DNA from: Spirochaetaceae bacterium
GTDB lineage: Bacteria > Myxococcota_A > UBA9160 > UBA4427
Length of the DNA: 64,000 bases
Direction: 5' to 3'
Assembly: GCA_020632655.1 (NCBI GenBank)
Contig: JACKFD010000009.1
Location: forward strand, 161,034-225,033
The notes beneath the pieces are model-generated. The model ran no database searches, was not told where the DNA came from, and saw only the letters and a list, made by a program, of their open reading frames with translations. Position numbers and translations under genes: made by a program. Each line of letters begins with the position of its first letter. The first letter of the stretch is position 1. Positions 36,223 to 48,064 of this stretch are shown piece after piece.

Positions 36223-37665
36223 TCAGTCCGCCGCCTCGTGCGGATCCGGGGCCGCCGCGTGCATCGCGCGCGGAGCGGCGTCTCGGACCGGATCGACGGC
36301 GAGCTCCGCCAGGCTCGTCTCGTCGGCGACGTCCGCCCAGGCCGCTTCGAGGCGTTCGAGAGTGCGGGTGACGCCCGCGGTTCGCGGTCCGGGCGGATCG
36401 GCGGAGCCGGGCTCGACGATGCCGCGGACGGCCCGGAGCACTTGGGCGACCGAGAGCCGCTCGAGCGGCGCCGCCGGAACGAGGCCCGCGTCCTTGTCCT
36501 CGCGCGGCACGACCGGCAGCACGACGCCCGCGATCTCGAGCGCGTCGAGCGAGCGCCGCACCAGCCGAACGGGCTCGTCGAGCTCGTCCGCGAGCGCCTC
36601 GGCGGTCGGCGGCTCCTCGCCACGCAGGAATCGACGGGCGATCGCCACCGCGATCTCGAGGGCGACGGCCTCCCGATGGGCCGGCGTGGTCTCGCCACGG
36701 CGCATCTCGCGCCGGGCGAAGGCAAGGTTCTGCGCCGCGAAGGCGACCTCCGCGCCGAGCAGCAGGATCGCCCAGCAGGCGTAGAGCCAGGCGAGGATCA
36801 AGGGCACCGCCGACAAGGCGCCGAAGACCGCCTGATAGGTCGCCGCCCCGATCTGGAAGTCGACGTAGATCGAGCGCGCCGCCGAGAAGAGCACCGCCGC
36901 CACGACGCCGCCGAGCGCGGCCGCGCGGACGCGCACGGTCGTATTCGGGAAGAACCAGTAGAGGAAGGTGAAGCCGGCAAAGAGCACGACGACGGGCACC
37001 TGCGAGAGGCCCATGCCATAGACCTTCGCGAAGACCGGATGTTCGAGCAGCCGCGTCGTGACCGTCGCGCTCTGCAGCGTCGTGCCGAGGCTGACGGCGA
37101 CCCCCGTCGAGATCGGCGCGACCACCATGACCGCGAGGTAGTCGGCGAAACGTCTGGGCCAGCTGCGGCTGCTGGCCACGCCCCAGATGTCGTTGAGCGT
37201 ACGCTCGAGATGGCGCAGCGCGAAGACCGCCGTCGCGAAGAGGATCGTGCCTCCGACCGTTCCGAAGCGCGCGAAGTCGAGCCCGGCCGCGTAGGTGCGC
37301 ACGGTCTCCCGCACCTCCGGCGCGACGGTCGTGAGCTGATCGATCACGAAGTCGACGAGAGACTCGTTGCCCCCGACCAGGTCGAGGATCGCGATCACGA
37401 CGGCGAGCATGGGAATGATCGAGAGCGCGGTCACGTAGGTCAGCGCGCTCGCACGCAGCAGCAGGTTGTCGCTCTGGAAGCCACGCGCCGTGAGCGCGAT
37501 CAGCTGCAGCGTCGAGCGCCCGACCCGCAGCAGCAGGCGCTCTCCCGGATCGTGACTCCAGAGCTCGCGCACGAAGCGGGCCTCGAGCACGCGCCAACGG
37601 GCGAGCAGCCCGCCGCCATTCGATCGGTCCGAAGGCGGATCGCCCGATCCCATGCGCTCAGCCAT
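36223..37665 (-). CDS. YihY/RNase BN-like membrane protein with C-terminal winged helix
   Basis: A 480-residue inner-membrane protein. The YihY core (about 60-330) has six hydrophobic segments: SALTYVTALSIIPMLAVVIAILDLV; GGTILFATAVFALRHLERTLNDIWGV; YLAVMVVAPISTGVAVSLG; VPVVVLFAGFTFLYWFFPN; AALGGVVAAVLFSAARSIYV; PLILAWLYACWAILLLGAEVAFA. The last 150 residues are cytoplasmic and look like a winged helix (EALADELDEPVRLVRRSLDALEIAGVVLPV). Family members were once called ribonuclease BN, but that activity belongs to another protein; function is unknown. It overlaps the upstream tsaE-fusion gene by 8 bp. Confidence 0.85.
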   Translation of the reverse strand: MAERMGSGDPPSDRSNGGGLLARWRVLEARFVRELWSHDPGERLLLRVGRSTLQLIALTARGFQSDNLLLRASALTYVTALSIIPMLAVVIAILDLVGGNESLVDFVIDQLTTVAPEVRETVRTYAAGLDFARFGTVGGTILFATAVFALRHLERTLNDIWGVASSRSWPRRFADYLAVMVVAPISTGVAVSLGTTLQSATVTTRLLEHPVFAKVYGMGLSQVPVVVLFAGFTFLYWFFPNTTVRVRAAALGGVVAAVLFSAARSIYVDFQIGAATYQAVFGALSAVPLILAWLYACWAILLLGAEVAFAAQNLAFARREMRRGETTPAHREAVALEIAVAIARRFLRGEEPPTAEALADELDEPVRLVRRSLDALEIAGVVLPVVPREDKDAGLVPAAPLERLSVAQVLRAVRGIVEPGSADPPGPRTAGVTRTLERLEAAWADVADETSLAELAVDPVRDAAPRAMHAAAPDPHEAAD

Positions 37666-38899
37666 CCCGCGAGACGCCCCGCAAAGGCGTCGCCGCCTCC
37701 TCTGCCGCACTTCCCCGCGAACGCGTCGCCGACTCCTCTGCCGCGCTCCCCCGCGAAGGGGTTGCTGCGTCCCCCGCCGCACTTCCCCGCGAAGGGGTTG
37801 ATGCGTCACCCGCCGCACTTCCCCGCGAAGGGGTTGATGCGTCCCCCGCCGCGCTCGCTCCGACGAGCGCCCCCGTCACCTCGAGCCAGGGCTCGACGCG
37901 CGAGCGGAGCGTCGGGCCGATGCCCGGCACCCGCTCGAGCTCCTGCACGCTTCGGAAGGGCCGCCGGCGACGGGCTTCGTCGATCGCGGTGGCGCGCGCG
38001 GGGCCGAGACCGGGCAGGCATTCGAGCAGCCCGGGAGGCGCCGTCGCGAGGTCGATGCGCCCGCCGGTCAGGAGGCGCGCGATTCCGTGCACGCCGGTCG
38101 TCGCCCGGTCGACCGCGTCCCCGGCCGCGACGCGGCGCGCACGCAGGGTTCCCAGTCCGTCCGTCTCGAGCGCTTCGAAGTCCGCCGGGCCCGGCTCGAC
38201 GACGGCGCTCAGGCCCCTCGAACGGGGTGCCTCGAACGCCTCCGCCCGCGCGCGACCGACGCCGAAGGCCGCGCACGCGGCCAGCAGCATCCAGAGCGCG
38301 CGGGTCGTGGTCGTCGGCGGGACGCCGCGCGATGTCCCGCCCTCCGCGGCGTCGTCCGCCGACGCGCCGAGTCGCTCGAGACGCTCCGCCCAGTCGGCCA
38401 GGACCTGCTCGGCCCGCCGCCCGAAGGCCGACACGCGCAGGTGTCGTCGGGGGATCGTCGCTCCCTCCGGCCGAGCGCGCTCGCCTCCCGCTCCCGCACC
38501 CGGCCCGCTCAGCTCGACCACGAGCCGCTCCCGACCGAGCGCATCGGGGAAGCGATCCGCCCACTCGACGGCGAGCACGCTGCCCGGGGCGAGCATGTCC
38601 TCGAGGCCGATCGACTCGAGCGCCTCCTCCGTCTCGAGTCGGTACAGGTCGAGATGATGGAGATGCTCCGGTCCCTCCGGCAGCGGATGGCTCTGCGCGA
38701 TCACGAAGGTCGGACTCGACACGAGCCGCGCGTCGAGCCCGAGCCCCTCCGCGAGTCCCTTCACGAGCAGCGTCTTGCCCGCGCCGAGGGGTCCAATCAG
38801 CGCGATCACGAGCCCCTCGACGCCGATCGCACGCCCGAGCTCGACGCCCGCCTCGAAGGTCCGCTCAGGGTCCGGGGAATCGAAGCAGAAGCCCTTCAT
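37658..38899 (-). CDS. TsaE-ComEA fusion: tRNA t6A ATPase plus membrane segment, HhH domain and repeat tail
   Basis: One uninterrupted 413-residue frame. Residues 1-160 are TsaE, the ATPase of the t6A37 tRNA-modification complex: Walker A IGPLGAGKT (35-43), SSPTFVIAQ, HHLDLYRLE and VEWADRF are all present. A hydrophobic segment (ALWMLLAACAAFGVG, 201-215) follows. Then comes a ComEA-type double helix-hairpin-helix (RIDLATAPPGLLECLPGLGPARATAIDEA ... ELERVPGIGPTLRSRVEPWL, 281-340), a non-specific DNA-binding module usually placed outside the membrane. Five 12-residue repeats (SAAGDASTPSRG type) end the protein. TsaE alone is normally 150-160 residues. An ATG at 38290 (residue 204) could give a separate HhH protein. 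It overlaps nnrD by 35 bp. Confidence 0.82.
   Translation of the reverse strand: MKGFCFDSPDPERTFEAGVELGRAIGVEGLVIALIGPLGAGKTLLVKGLAEGLGLDARLVSSPTFVIAQSHPLPEGPEHLHHLDLYRLETEEALESIGLEDMLAPGSVLAVEWADRFPDALGRERLVVELSGPGAGAGGERARPEGATIPRRHLRVSAFGRRAEQVLADWAERLERLGASADDAAEGGTSRGVPPTTTTRALWMLLAACAAFGVGRARAEAFEAPRSRGLSAVVEPGPADFEALETDGLGTLRARRVAAGDAVDRATTGVHGIARLLTGGRIDLATAPPGLLECLPGLGPARATAIDEARRRRPFRSVQELERVPGIGPTLRSRVEPWLEVTGALVGASAAGDASTPSRGSAAGDASTPSRGSAAGDAATPSRGSAAEESATRSRGSAAEEAATPLRGVSRDG
37677..37856 (-). repeat. Five-copy 36-bp minisatellite at the 3' end of the tsaE fusion
   Basis: Five head-to-tail 36-bp units at 37677, 37713, 37749, 37785 and 37821. The last three are nearly identical (ccccgcgaagggg at the start of each); the first two have diverged. 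Each encodes 12 residues, so copy-number change keeps the frame. Confidence 0.95.
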
Positions 38900-40559
38900 C
38901 CGCCCCCTCCCCGCGCGCACCCGTGCGGATCGCCTGCGCCGCCTCCGCCAAGCCGTCCGCGAGCTCGCTCGCCAGCAACCCGAAGCCCGCCGCCGCCTCG
39001 CCCGCGCGATCGGCCGCTGCGCCATGCCACCACGCCGCCAGCCCCGCCGCGTCGAAGCCCGACAGCCCCGCCGCGAGCAGCGCCGCGACGATGCCCGTCA
39101 GGACGTCACCGGTGCCGCCCGAGGCGAGTACCGGGCCGCCGGTCGGGATCACGAGCGCGCGACCCGCCGGATCCGCCACGACCGTCCCCGCGCCCTTCAG
39201 CACGACGACCGCCCGGCTCGCCGTCGCGAGTCGCCGGGCCGCGCCGATCCGGTCGGCGTTCACATGCTTCGCCTCCCCCCCGAGCAGTCGCGCCGCCTCG
39301 CCGGGATGCGGGGTCAGGACCGTCGCCGCCCGCCGGTCGTGCAGCGCGGCGAGCGCCTCTCCCTGCAGCGCGAAGAGCCCATCGGCATCGACGACCAGCG
39401 GCCCCTCGAGCACGCCGACGATCCCCCGCACCAGCTCGACGGTCTCGGGATCGCGCCCGAGTCCGGGCCCGATCGCCACGACGTCGCGCGCCGCCGCGAG
39501 CTGCCGAAGCGCCGCCTCACCGGCGCGGGCGAAGCTGCCGCCCTTCGTGGCCGGCAGCTCTTCGGTCATCACCTCCGCACACCGCCCCGGAATCTCCGCC
39601 GCGCAGCCCGCCGGATGCGCGAGCGTCACGAGGCCGGCGCCCGCGCGCACGGCGGCCCGTGAGCAGAGCGAGGCCGCCCCGAGCTTGCCCGCCGAGCCCG
39701 CCACGACGAGCACGTGTCCGAAGCGTCCCTTGTGCCCATCGCGCGGACGCCGCGGAAGCAGGTCCGCGGCCGCGCGGCGGGCCCACAGCTCGATGCGGTC
39801 GGGGCGTCCGGGGACCGGGTCGTCGATGCCGACCCGCGCGACGCGCACGGAGCCGGCGTGACTGCGCCCCGGCTCGAGCGCGAGTCCGACCTTGGGCAGC
39901 GAGATCGTGACGGTCTCGTCGGCGCGGATCGCGGCACCGAGCACCTGTCCCGTGTCCGCGGCGATGCCGGAGGGCATGTCGACCGAGAGCACCCGGAGTC
40001 CGCGCCCCCGCGCGTCGGCGACGGCTTCGACGAGCGACGCGAAAGCGCCCTCGAGCGGTCGGGTCAGTCCCGTGCCGAAGAGCGCATCGACCGCGACGCT
40101 CGTGTCGTCGAGGAGCGCCGCCCATTCGACCCCCGGTGCGGCGGGATCCAGCACCCGCGTCCCGGCGCCGAGCGCGGCGAGGCGTCGCCAGTTCGCCGCG
40201 GCATCCGCGGGCAGCCGCGCCGGGTCGCCCAGCAGGATCGCCTCCGCGGGCACGCCCTCGGCGTGCAGATGCCGGACGAGGACGAAGCCGTCACCGCCGT
40301 TGTTGCCCGCCCCGCACAGCGCCCGCACCGGCCGACCGGGTCGATCCGACGCCCGGCGCAGCGCGAGCACGGGCTCGACCAGCGCCCGTCCGGCGCTCTC
40401 CATCAGGATCTCGCCGGCCACGCCGCGCCCGTCGATCGTCTGCCGATCGAGGGCCTGCATCTCCGCGGCCTGGACGAGGGGCCAGATCCCGCGACGATGC
40501 GACGTGCCGGCTTCGACGACGCGCGGGGCCGGAGACCCTGTCTGCGACGGGCGGCTCAT
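38865..40559 (-). CDS. nnrD: Bifunctional NAD(P)H-hydrate epimerase/dehydratase
   Basis: Repairs hydrated NAD(P)H. The 564-residue protein joins an N-terminal YjeF_N epimerase (MQALDRQTIDGRGVAGEILMESAGRALVE; CGAGNNGGDGFVLVRHL; DALFGTGLTRPL; DMPSGI) to a C-terminal ribokinase-like ADP-dependent dehydratase (HKGRFGHVLVVAGSAGKLGAASL; LTPHPGEAARLLG; GTGDVLTGIVAALLA). All motifs look intact. In related genomes acpS usually lies between pdxJ and this gene; here only 126 bp separate them and no acpS is visible. Confidence 0.95.
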   Translation of the reverse strand: MSRPSQTGSPAPRVVEAGTSHRRGIWPLVQAAEMQALDRQTIDGRGVAGEILMESAGRALVEPVLALRRASDRPGRPVRALCGAGNNGGDGFVLVRHLHAEGVPAEAILLGDPARLPADAAANWRRLAALGAGTRVLDPAAPGVEWAALLDDTSVAVDALFGTGLTRPLEGAFASLVEAVADARGRGLRVLSVDMPSGIAADTGQVLGAAIRADETVTISLPKVGLALEPGRSHAGSVRVARVGIDDPVPGRPDRIELWARRAAADLLPRRPRDGHKGRFGHVLVVAGSAGKLGAASLCSRAAVRAGAGLVTLAHPAGCAAEIPGRCAEVMTEELPATKGGSFARAGEAALRQLAAARDVVAIGPGLGRDPETVELVRGIVGVLEGPLVVDADGLFALQGEALAALHDRRAATVLTPHPGEAARLLGGEAKHVNADRIGAARRLATASRAVVVLKGAGTVVADPAGRALVIPTGGPVLASGGTGDVLTGIVAALLAAGLSGFDAAGLAAWWHGAAADRAGEAAAGFGLLASELADGLAEAAQAIRTGARGEGADEGLLLRFPGP

Positions 40560-40685
40560 GCTGGGCGTCCCTCCCGACCCGGCCGGGCCTTCGTCGCGCG
40601 CTCGGTCCCCGGATCGATCACGACCGCTCCCGATATCGGATGGGCTCGGTCTCGCGCGTCGAGAGCCGGAACGTAGCCGAGCCGA

Positions 40686-41417
40686 TCAGAGCGCGAGATC
40701 GCCGCCGCGCGACCGCATCCGATCCGCGAAATCGCGCACGGCCCGATCCAGGCCGACGAGCAGCGCCCGACGGGCCAGCGACCGCCCGAAGACGACGCGC
40801 TCGGCCGCCGGCGCGGCCGCCAGGACCTCGCGCACGTTGCGGTCGTCGAGCCCCCCGGCCACGGCGAGGCCGAGGCGCAGCTTGCTCGCGAGCCGCGCCG
40901 TGTCGCCGAGGGAGACGAGGGCGCTCCGCCGCTCGGCCTCTGGCAGATCGACGAGATACCCCGTGAAGAGCTCCACGTCGCGCACGCCGAGCGCGTGCAC
41001 CGCGCGCACCGCGTCGAGGTCCGGTGCGACGCGCACGCCGACCGGCAGCCCCGCCTCCTCGAGCGACCGCAGCACGCCCCCGAGCGTGCTGCCCGCGACC
41101 CGCGCATCGACGGGCGGAGCCGCCCCGGTCCCGTCGTGCCGCTCGCCGACCAGCACGACGCGGTCCGGCCGCGCCGAGAGCGGCACCTTCAGCAGGCTCT
41201 GGGAGACGGGCATGCGCAGCTCGAAGACCCGGGCCGAGCGGCGCAGCGTCTCGACGTCGGTCTCGCGCACGGGCGCCAAGTCCTCGTTGATCGAGAGGCG
41301 CAGGGCGTCGACGCCCGCCAGCTCGGCCAGGCTCGCGGCGGCCGCGAGCTCGCTGCGCTCGCTGCCGGCGAAGTCGCGAAGCGCCGGCCAGCTGTCGAGG
41401 GAGAGCGTGATGCGCAT
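40686..41417 (-). CDS. PdxJ-like protein lacking the PNP-synthase active site
   Basis: A 243-residue barrel protein in the usual pdxJ position next to glmM. It follows PdxJ over its whole length: ALRLSINEDLAPVRETDVETLR; FELRMPVSQSLLKVPLSARPDRVVLVGER; RDVELFTGYLVDL; GLAVAGGLDDRNV; ERVVFGRSL. Against the E. coli enzyme (from memory), the catalytic residues are gone: His45 to Ser, Arg47 to Asn, Glu72 to Arg, the His of EIHTG to Phe, and His193 to Gly. Pyridoxine 5'-phosphate synthase activity is therefore improbable, although the fold and phosphate loops (VAGGL, VFGRSL) persist. There are no stops or frameshifts, so it is maintained as a protein, perhaps with a new ligand or a regulatory role. 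Confidence 0.8.
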   Translation of the reverse strand: MRITLSLDSWPALRDFAGSERSELAAAASLAELAGVDALRLSINEDLAPVRETDVETLRRSARVFELRMPVSQSLLKVPLSARPDRVVLVGERHDGTGAAPPVDARVAGSTLGGVLRSLEEAGLPVGVRVAPDLDAVRAVHALGVRDVELFTGYLVDLPEAERRSALVSLGDTARLASKLRLGLAVAGGLDDRNVREVLAAAPAAERVVFGRSLARRALLVGLDRAVRDFADRMRSRGGDLAL

Positions 41418-41420
41418 GGG

Positions 41421-42793
<1,373 letters not shown>

Positions 42794-42797
<4 letters not shown>

Positions 42798-43525
42798 GTG
42801 CGTGCCTCCTGGTCCGGCTGCTCGAGGGCCTGCCCCTCGAGATCCGTGCCTTCCTCGATCGCCGGCGGCTCGGGCACGGGATCCGCCTCGATCCTGAGCT
42901 CGACCTGCACCGGCGCGTTGTCCTCGACCCAGACCGTGCCCCCGCCGAGGACGAGTCGGACCTCGCGCTTCTCCGTCGCCGCGAGGCCCGAGATGTCGAT
43001 CGGCTCGGTCACGACCTCCGAGAGCCGCATGACCTGGCTGCGTGCTCCCGCGAGCCAGACCTTCGCCGGCTCGATCGCGACGCCCGCCACGTGGAAGCCG
43101 GGCGCCGGAATGCCCTCTACTTCGGCACGCACACCGACCGCCTTGCGCCCTCGTTTCTCGAAGCGCACCTGGATCTGCGAGGGGGAATAGCCCACGAACT
43201 GCGAGCCGGCGGGATGGTCGATCGTGTCGACGTCGACCTCGTAGACGGCGACGCCGGGCTTTCCGCCCCGGGCATCGACGCGGTATTTGAGCGACTTCGT
43301 ATCGAGGTTGCGGAGGGCGGCGCGGCTGCCGCGGAGCCGGACGTTGATCGCGTCGGAGCTCTGGTCGGTCACGACCAGACTCTCCTCGACGCCGACGAGC
43401 TCGACCTTCACGTCGAAGGACTGCAGCACGCTCGAGGTGCCCTGGGCGACGGCCCAGATGAAGACGCTGATCGCGAGCGCCAGCACGAGCACGCCCGGTC
43501 TGAGATTCTGGAAACGCGACGCCAT
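42794..43525 (-). CDS. cdaR: CdaR/YbbR-domain regulator of diadenylate cyclase
   Basis: A 243-residue protein with one N-terminal membrane anchor (LVLALAISVFIWAVAQG, 12-28) and an extracytoplasmic part made of YbbR-like repeats (VKVELVGVEESLVVTDQSSDAINVRLRGSRAALRNLD; YSPSQIQVRFEKRGRKAVGVRAEVEG). A Pro/Glu-rich tail follows (VPEPPAIEEG...). YbbR proteins next to cdaA modulate c-di-AMP synthesis from the outside of the membrane. Gram-positive versions have four repeats; here I count about two. Confidence 0.85.
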
Positions 43526-43623
43526 CGGCCGCCGATCCTCCCCTGCCCCCGGCATCGCCCCGAGGACCGCATCCGGATCTCGCCCGCCCGCGGCCCCCGT
43601 GGCCCGGCGCGCGAGGGGCGCCG

Positions 43624-44493
43624 CTAGCCGGCCGTCGCCTGCTGCCCCGCTTCGTGGCCCTCGGCCAGCTCGAGCCGGCCCGTGACCTCCGACGCCTCCG
43701 GCAGCTCCTTGCGCTCGCCGCCGAGGATGTCGCGCAGGACCACCCGCAGTCGCGGCGCGTCGAGGCCCTGGAGCATCTCGCCGCCGAGCACGACCGAGAT
43801 GTTGGCGGTCTCCTCGGAGACCACGACCACGAGGGCGTCGGTCTCCTCGGTGATGCCGACGGCGGCGCGATGTCGCGTGCCGAGGCCCTCGGGCAGGTCC
43901 GTGCGCAACGTGAGCGGCAGGATGCAGCCCGCCGAGGACACGCGTCCCTCCTGGATCACGACCGCACCATCGTGCATCGGGGAGGCTGGCAGGAAGATGC
44001 TGACGAGCAGCTCCTTCGTCAGCTTCGCCTCGACGGTCACGCCCGCCTCGATCAGGTCCCCGAGATTGCTCTCCCGCTCGAGCACGATCAGCGCACCATG
44101 GCGCTTCTGCGAGAGCGTGCCCGCCGCCCGCACGATCTCCTCGACCACCTGCAGCTCCTGCTCCGCCGAGAAGGACGGGAAGAAGCCCCGGCCGACCCGG
44201 GCGAGCGCGCGCCGGATGTCGTTCTGGAAGAGGATCACGATGATCAGGACGGCGAAGTCGAGGAAGCGCTCGAGGATCATCCCGAGCGCGGCGAGCTGGA
44301 AGAGCTCCGAGGCGAGCGAGAGCGCGATCAGCACGATCAGGCCGACCAGGATCTGGATCGCCCGGGTGCCGCGGATCAGCAGCAGCAGCCAATAGATGCC
44401 GGCGGCCACGATCAGGATGTCGATCGTGTCCCAGAAGGGGTCGTATCGGGAGTTGAAGAACTCCACGAGGTCGACCCCGACATCCCAGAGCAT
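43624..44493 (-). CDS. cdaA: Membrane diadenylate cyclase CdaA
   Basis: Makes cyclic di-AMP from two ATP. 289 residues: three membrane helices (TIDILIVAAGIYWLLLLI; AIQILVGLIVLIALSLASELF; LDFAVLIIVILFQNDIRRAL) and then a DAC domain with the two defining motifs DGA (175-177 in MHDGAVVI) and RHR (207-209 in GTRHRAAVGI). TTG at 44502, preceded by GGGGGG, would add three residues; I use the ATG at 44493. The Gln/Ala tail is variable. c-di-AMP is best known from Firmicutes and Actinobacteria, but this operon type is also present in delta-type lineages. Confidence 0.93.
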   Translation of the reverse strand: MLWDVGVDLVEFFNSRYDPFWDTIDILIVAAGIYWLLLLIRGTRAIQILVGLIVLIALSLASELFQLAALGMILERFLDFAVLIIVILFQNDIRRALARVGRGFFPSFSAEQELQVVEEIVRAAGTLSQKRHGALIVLERESNLGDLIEAGVTVEAKLTKELLVSIFLPASPMHDGAVVIQEGRVSSAGCILPLTLRTDLPEGLGTRHRAAVGITEETDALVVVVSEETANISVVLGGEMLQGLDAPRLRVVLRDILGGERKELPEASEVTGRLELAEGHEAGQQATAG

Positions 44494-44535
44494 CGTGATC
44501 AAGCCATCCCCCCGATCCGACCCATCACGCGCCGA

Positions 44536-46470
<1,935 letters not shown>

Positions 46471-46779
46471 AGCTTGCTCCGATCACAGGACGCTCGAAGG
46501 GCCCGCGCCCCGAGACCGATCCGCAGGTCGCGAGGTGCGAGATGCCGGGTCGGCCTCTCGTCGAGACCCGTCGGATTCCACGCGGTCCGCCCCGGTTGCC
46601 CGGCCCCGCGGCGACTCGCGTCGTCCCGCCACGCGGAGCGTCGGCCCGCCGCCGGGAGCCCCGTCCGGGCATGCCGACTACGACCCTTCTGTCGCGAACC
46701 GGGTTCGCCTCGCACTCTAGCCGCGCCCTCCACGGCCTCCCTCGCCCGCCTCCGGGATGCCGCGAGTCCGGAAATCCGT
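46471..46779. other. Gap between tilS and ftsH
   Basis: About 309 bp. Only short Arg/Pro-rich frames without ribosome sites. On the minus strand it should carry the leader of ftsH, but I find no convincing promoter pair or terminator in it. Confidence 0.4.
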
Positions 46780-47832
46780 TCAATCTCGGCCGTGTACCGT
46801 AGCATCCCCGGGCGGATGGATCCCGTCGGGGCCTTTCTCCATCGCCAGCACGAAGGCGTCGTCCACCCTTCGCAGTACGAAGCCGCGAGGGAGCTCGAGT
46901 CGAAGCGGTCGACCGGCCGCACGCCCCCGTCGCAGGAACTCGAGACAACGCTCGAGATGCGCGCGACTGAGATCGCGCCCGAGACCGACGGCGCGCAGGG
47001 CCCGGCGGACGAGTCGACGCGCGAGCGCCTCGGGGAGCTCGGCCCAGCCATCGAGGGCGAAACGTGCATGCGCGGGCCCAAGCTCGAGTCTCTCCTCGGC
47101 GGCGACGTCCACCAGCCCCTCGATCCATTCGAGGTCCGTTCGGGCTGCTTCGGCCAGATCGCCGAGCGTCCTGAGCAGCTGCGGGTTGAAAGCCGGCGAG
47201 AGCGCCGGCAGGACGTCGAGGCGCAGCCGGTTGCGCGCGAAGCGGCGGTCCCGATTCGACTCGTCCTCCCGCCAGGCGAGCGCCCGGGTCCGGGCCCAGT
47301 CGGCGAGGGTCTCGGGCGCGACGCGCAGCAGCGGCCGGATGCGCCGATCCGACTCGGCGCGCTCGGCCATGCCCGCCAGCCCGTCGGGTCCGGTCCCGCG
47401 CAGGATGCGGAGCAGCAGCGTCTCGGCCTGGTCCCCCGCGTGATGCGCCGTCGCGATCCAGTCGTAGCCCTCCGCAGCCGCGATCTCGTCGAGGGCGGCC
47501 CGGCGCAGCGTCCTCGCCGCCTCCTCGAGCGTCGGCCGCTCGCGGCTCGAGCGACCGCGTCGCAGCGCCTCGGGCTCGACCCGCCGCACCACGAGCGGGA
47601 GCCCGGCGCGCTCCGCCGCCTGCGCCACGAAGGCCTCGTCCGCGTCGGCGTCCGCGCCGCGCAGCCCGTGATGGACGTGCGCGAGCCCGAGCGCGAGCGC
47701 CCGCTCCGGCGCCACCCGCGTCATCAGGTCGAGCAGCACCATCGAGTCCCGCCCACCCGAGACCGCCAGCAGCACGCGCTGACGCGCGACGCCGAGCCGA
47801 TCCAGGGTCTCGCGGAAGCTTCGATCGAGCAT
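46780..47832 (-). CDS. tilS: tRNA(Ile)-lysidine synthetase
   Basis: Converts C34 of tRNA-Ile(CAU) to lysidine so that it reads AUA. 350 residues: PP-loop VSGGRDSMVLLDL, the family motif AHVHHGLRG, ATAHHAGDQAETLLLRILRGTG, and ARNRLRLDVLPAL near the end of the catalytic domain. The C-terminal domains are short for the family. This gene matters for reading AUA, which is also the apparent infC start here. It is divergent from the acyl-CoA ligase, with a 232-bp gap. Confidence 0.92.
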   Translation of the reverse strand: MLDRSFRETLDRLGVARQRVLLAVSGGRDSMVLLDLMTRVAPERALALGLAHVHHGLRGADADADEAFVAQAAERAGLPLVVRRVEPEALRRGRSSRERPTLEEAARTLRRAALDEIAAAEGYDWIATAHHAGDQAETLLLRILRGTGPDGLAGMAERAESDRRIRPLLRVAPETLADWARTRALAWREDESNRDRRFARNRLRLDVLPALSPAFNPQLLRTLGDLAEAARTDLEWIEGLVDVAAEERLELGPAHARFALDGWAELPEALARRLVRRALRAVGLGRDLSRAHLERCLEFLRRGRAAGRPLRLELPRGFVLRRVDDAFVLAMEKGPDGIHPPGDATVHGRD

Positions 47833-47961
47833 GGCGCGAGGATACCCGCGCCCGGTTCGTCGAGACCCGCCGGTCTCGCTCCGGATCCGCGGGCGCCGGG
47901 CGACGCCGAGCGATCGCCTCGGACGCGCTCGCGTCGACAGGATCCCGACACGCCGGTCGTC

Positions 47962-47990
47962 CTGACGCCTCCGGGAGCGCGCGTTAGGAT
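47962..47990 (+). promoter_or_regulatory. Weak candidate promoter for acyl-CoA ligase
   Basis: CTGACG (47962-47967), 17-bp spacer, TAGGAT (47985-47990). Each box matches consensus at four of six places; spacing and position before the ligase ATG are the main support. Confidence 0.3.
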
Positions 47991-48064
47991 CGCGCGCGCA
48001 CGGGACGCGAAGCGGGATGCCGGCGAGTCGCCCCGCTCGCAAGGCGACGGAGAGCGCGCGCGAC

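Noticed and set aside
36130..39861. Very long open frames on the plus strand opposite the desulfurase-nnrD region (similar ones lie opposite dnaE, guaA, icmF, cdaA-ftsH)
   Set aside because: They mirror real minus-strand genes, have Arg/Pro/Ala-rich composition without domains, and arise because GC-rich antisense frames lack stop codons.
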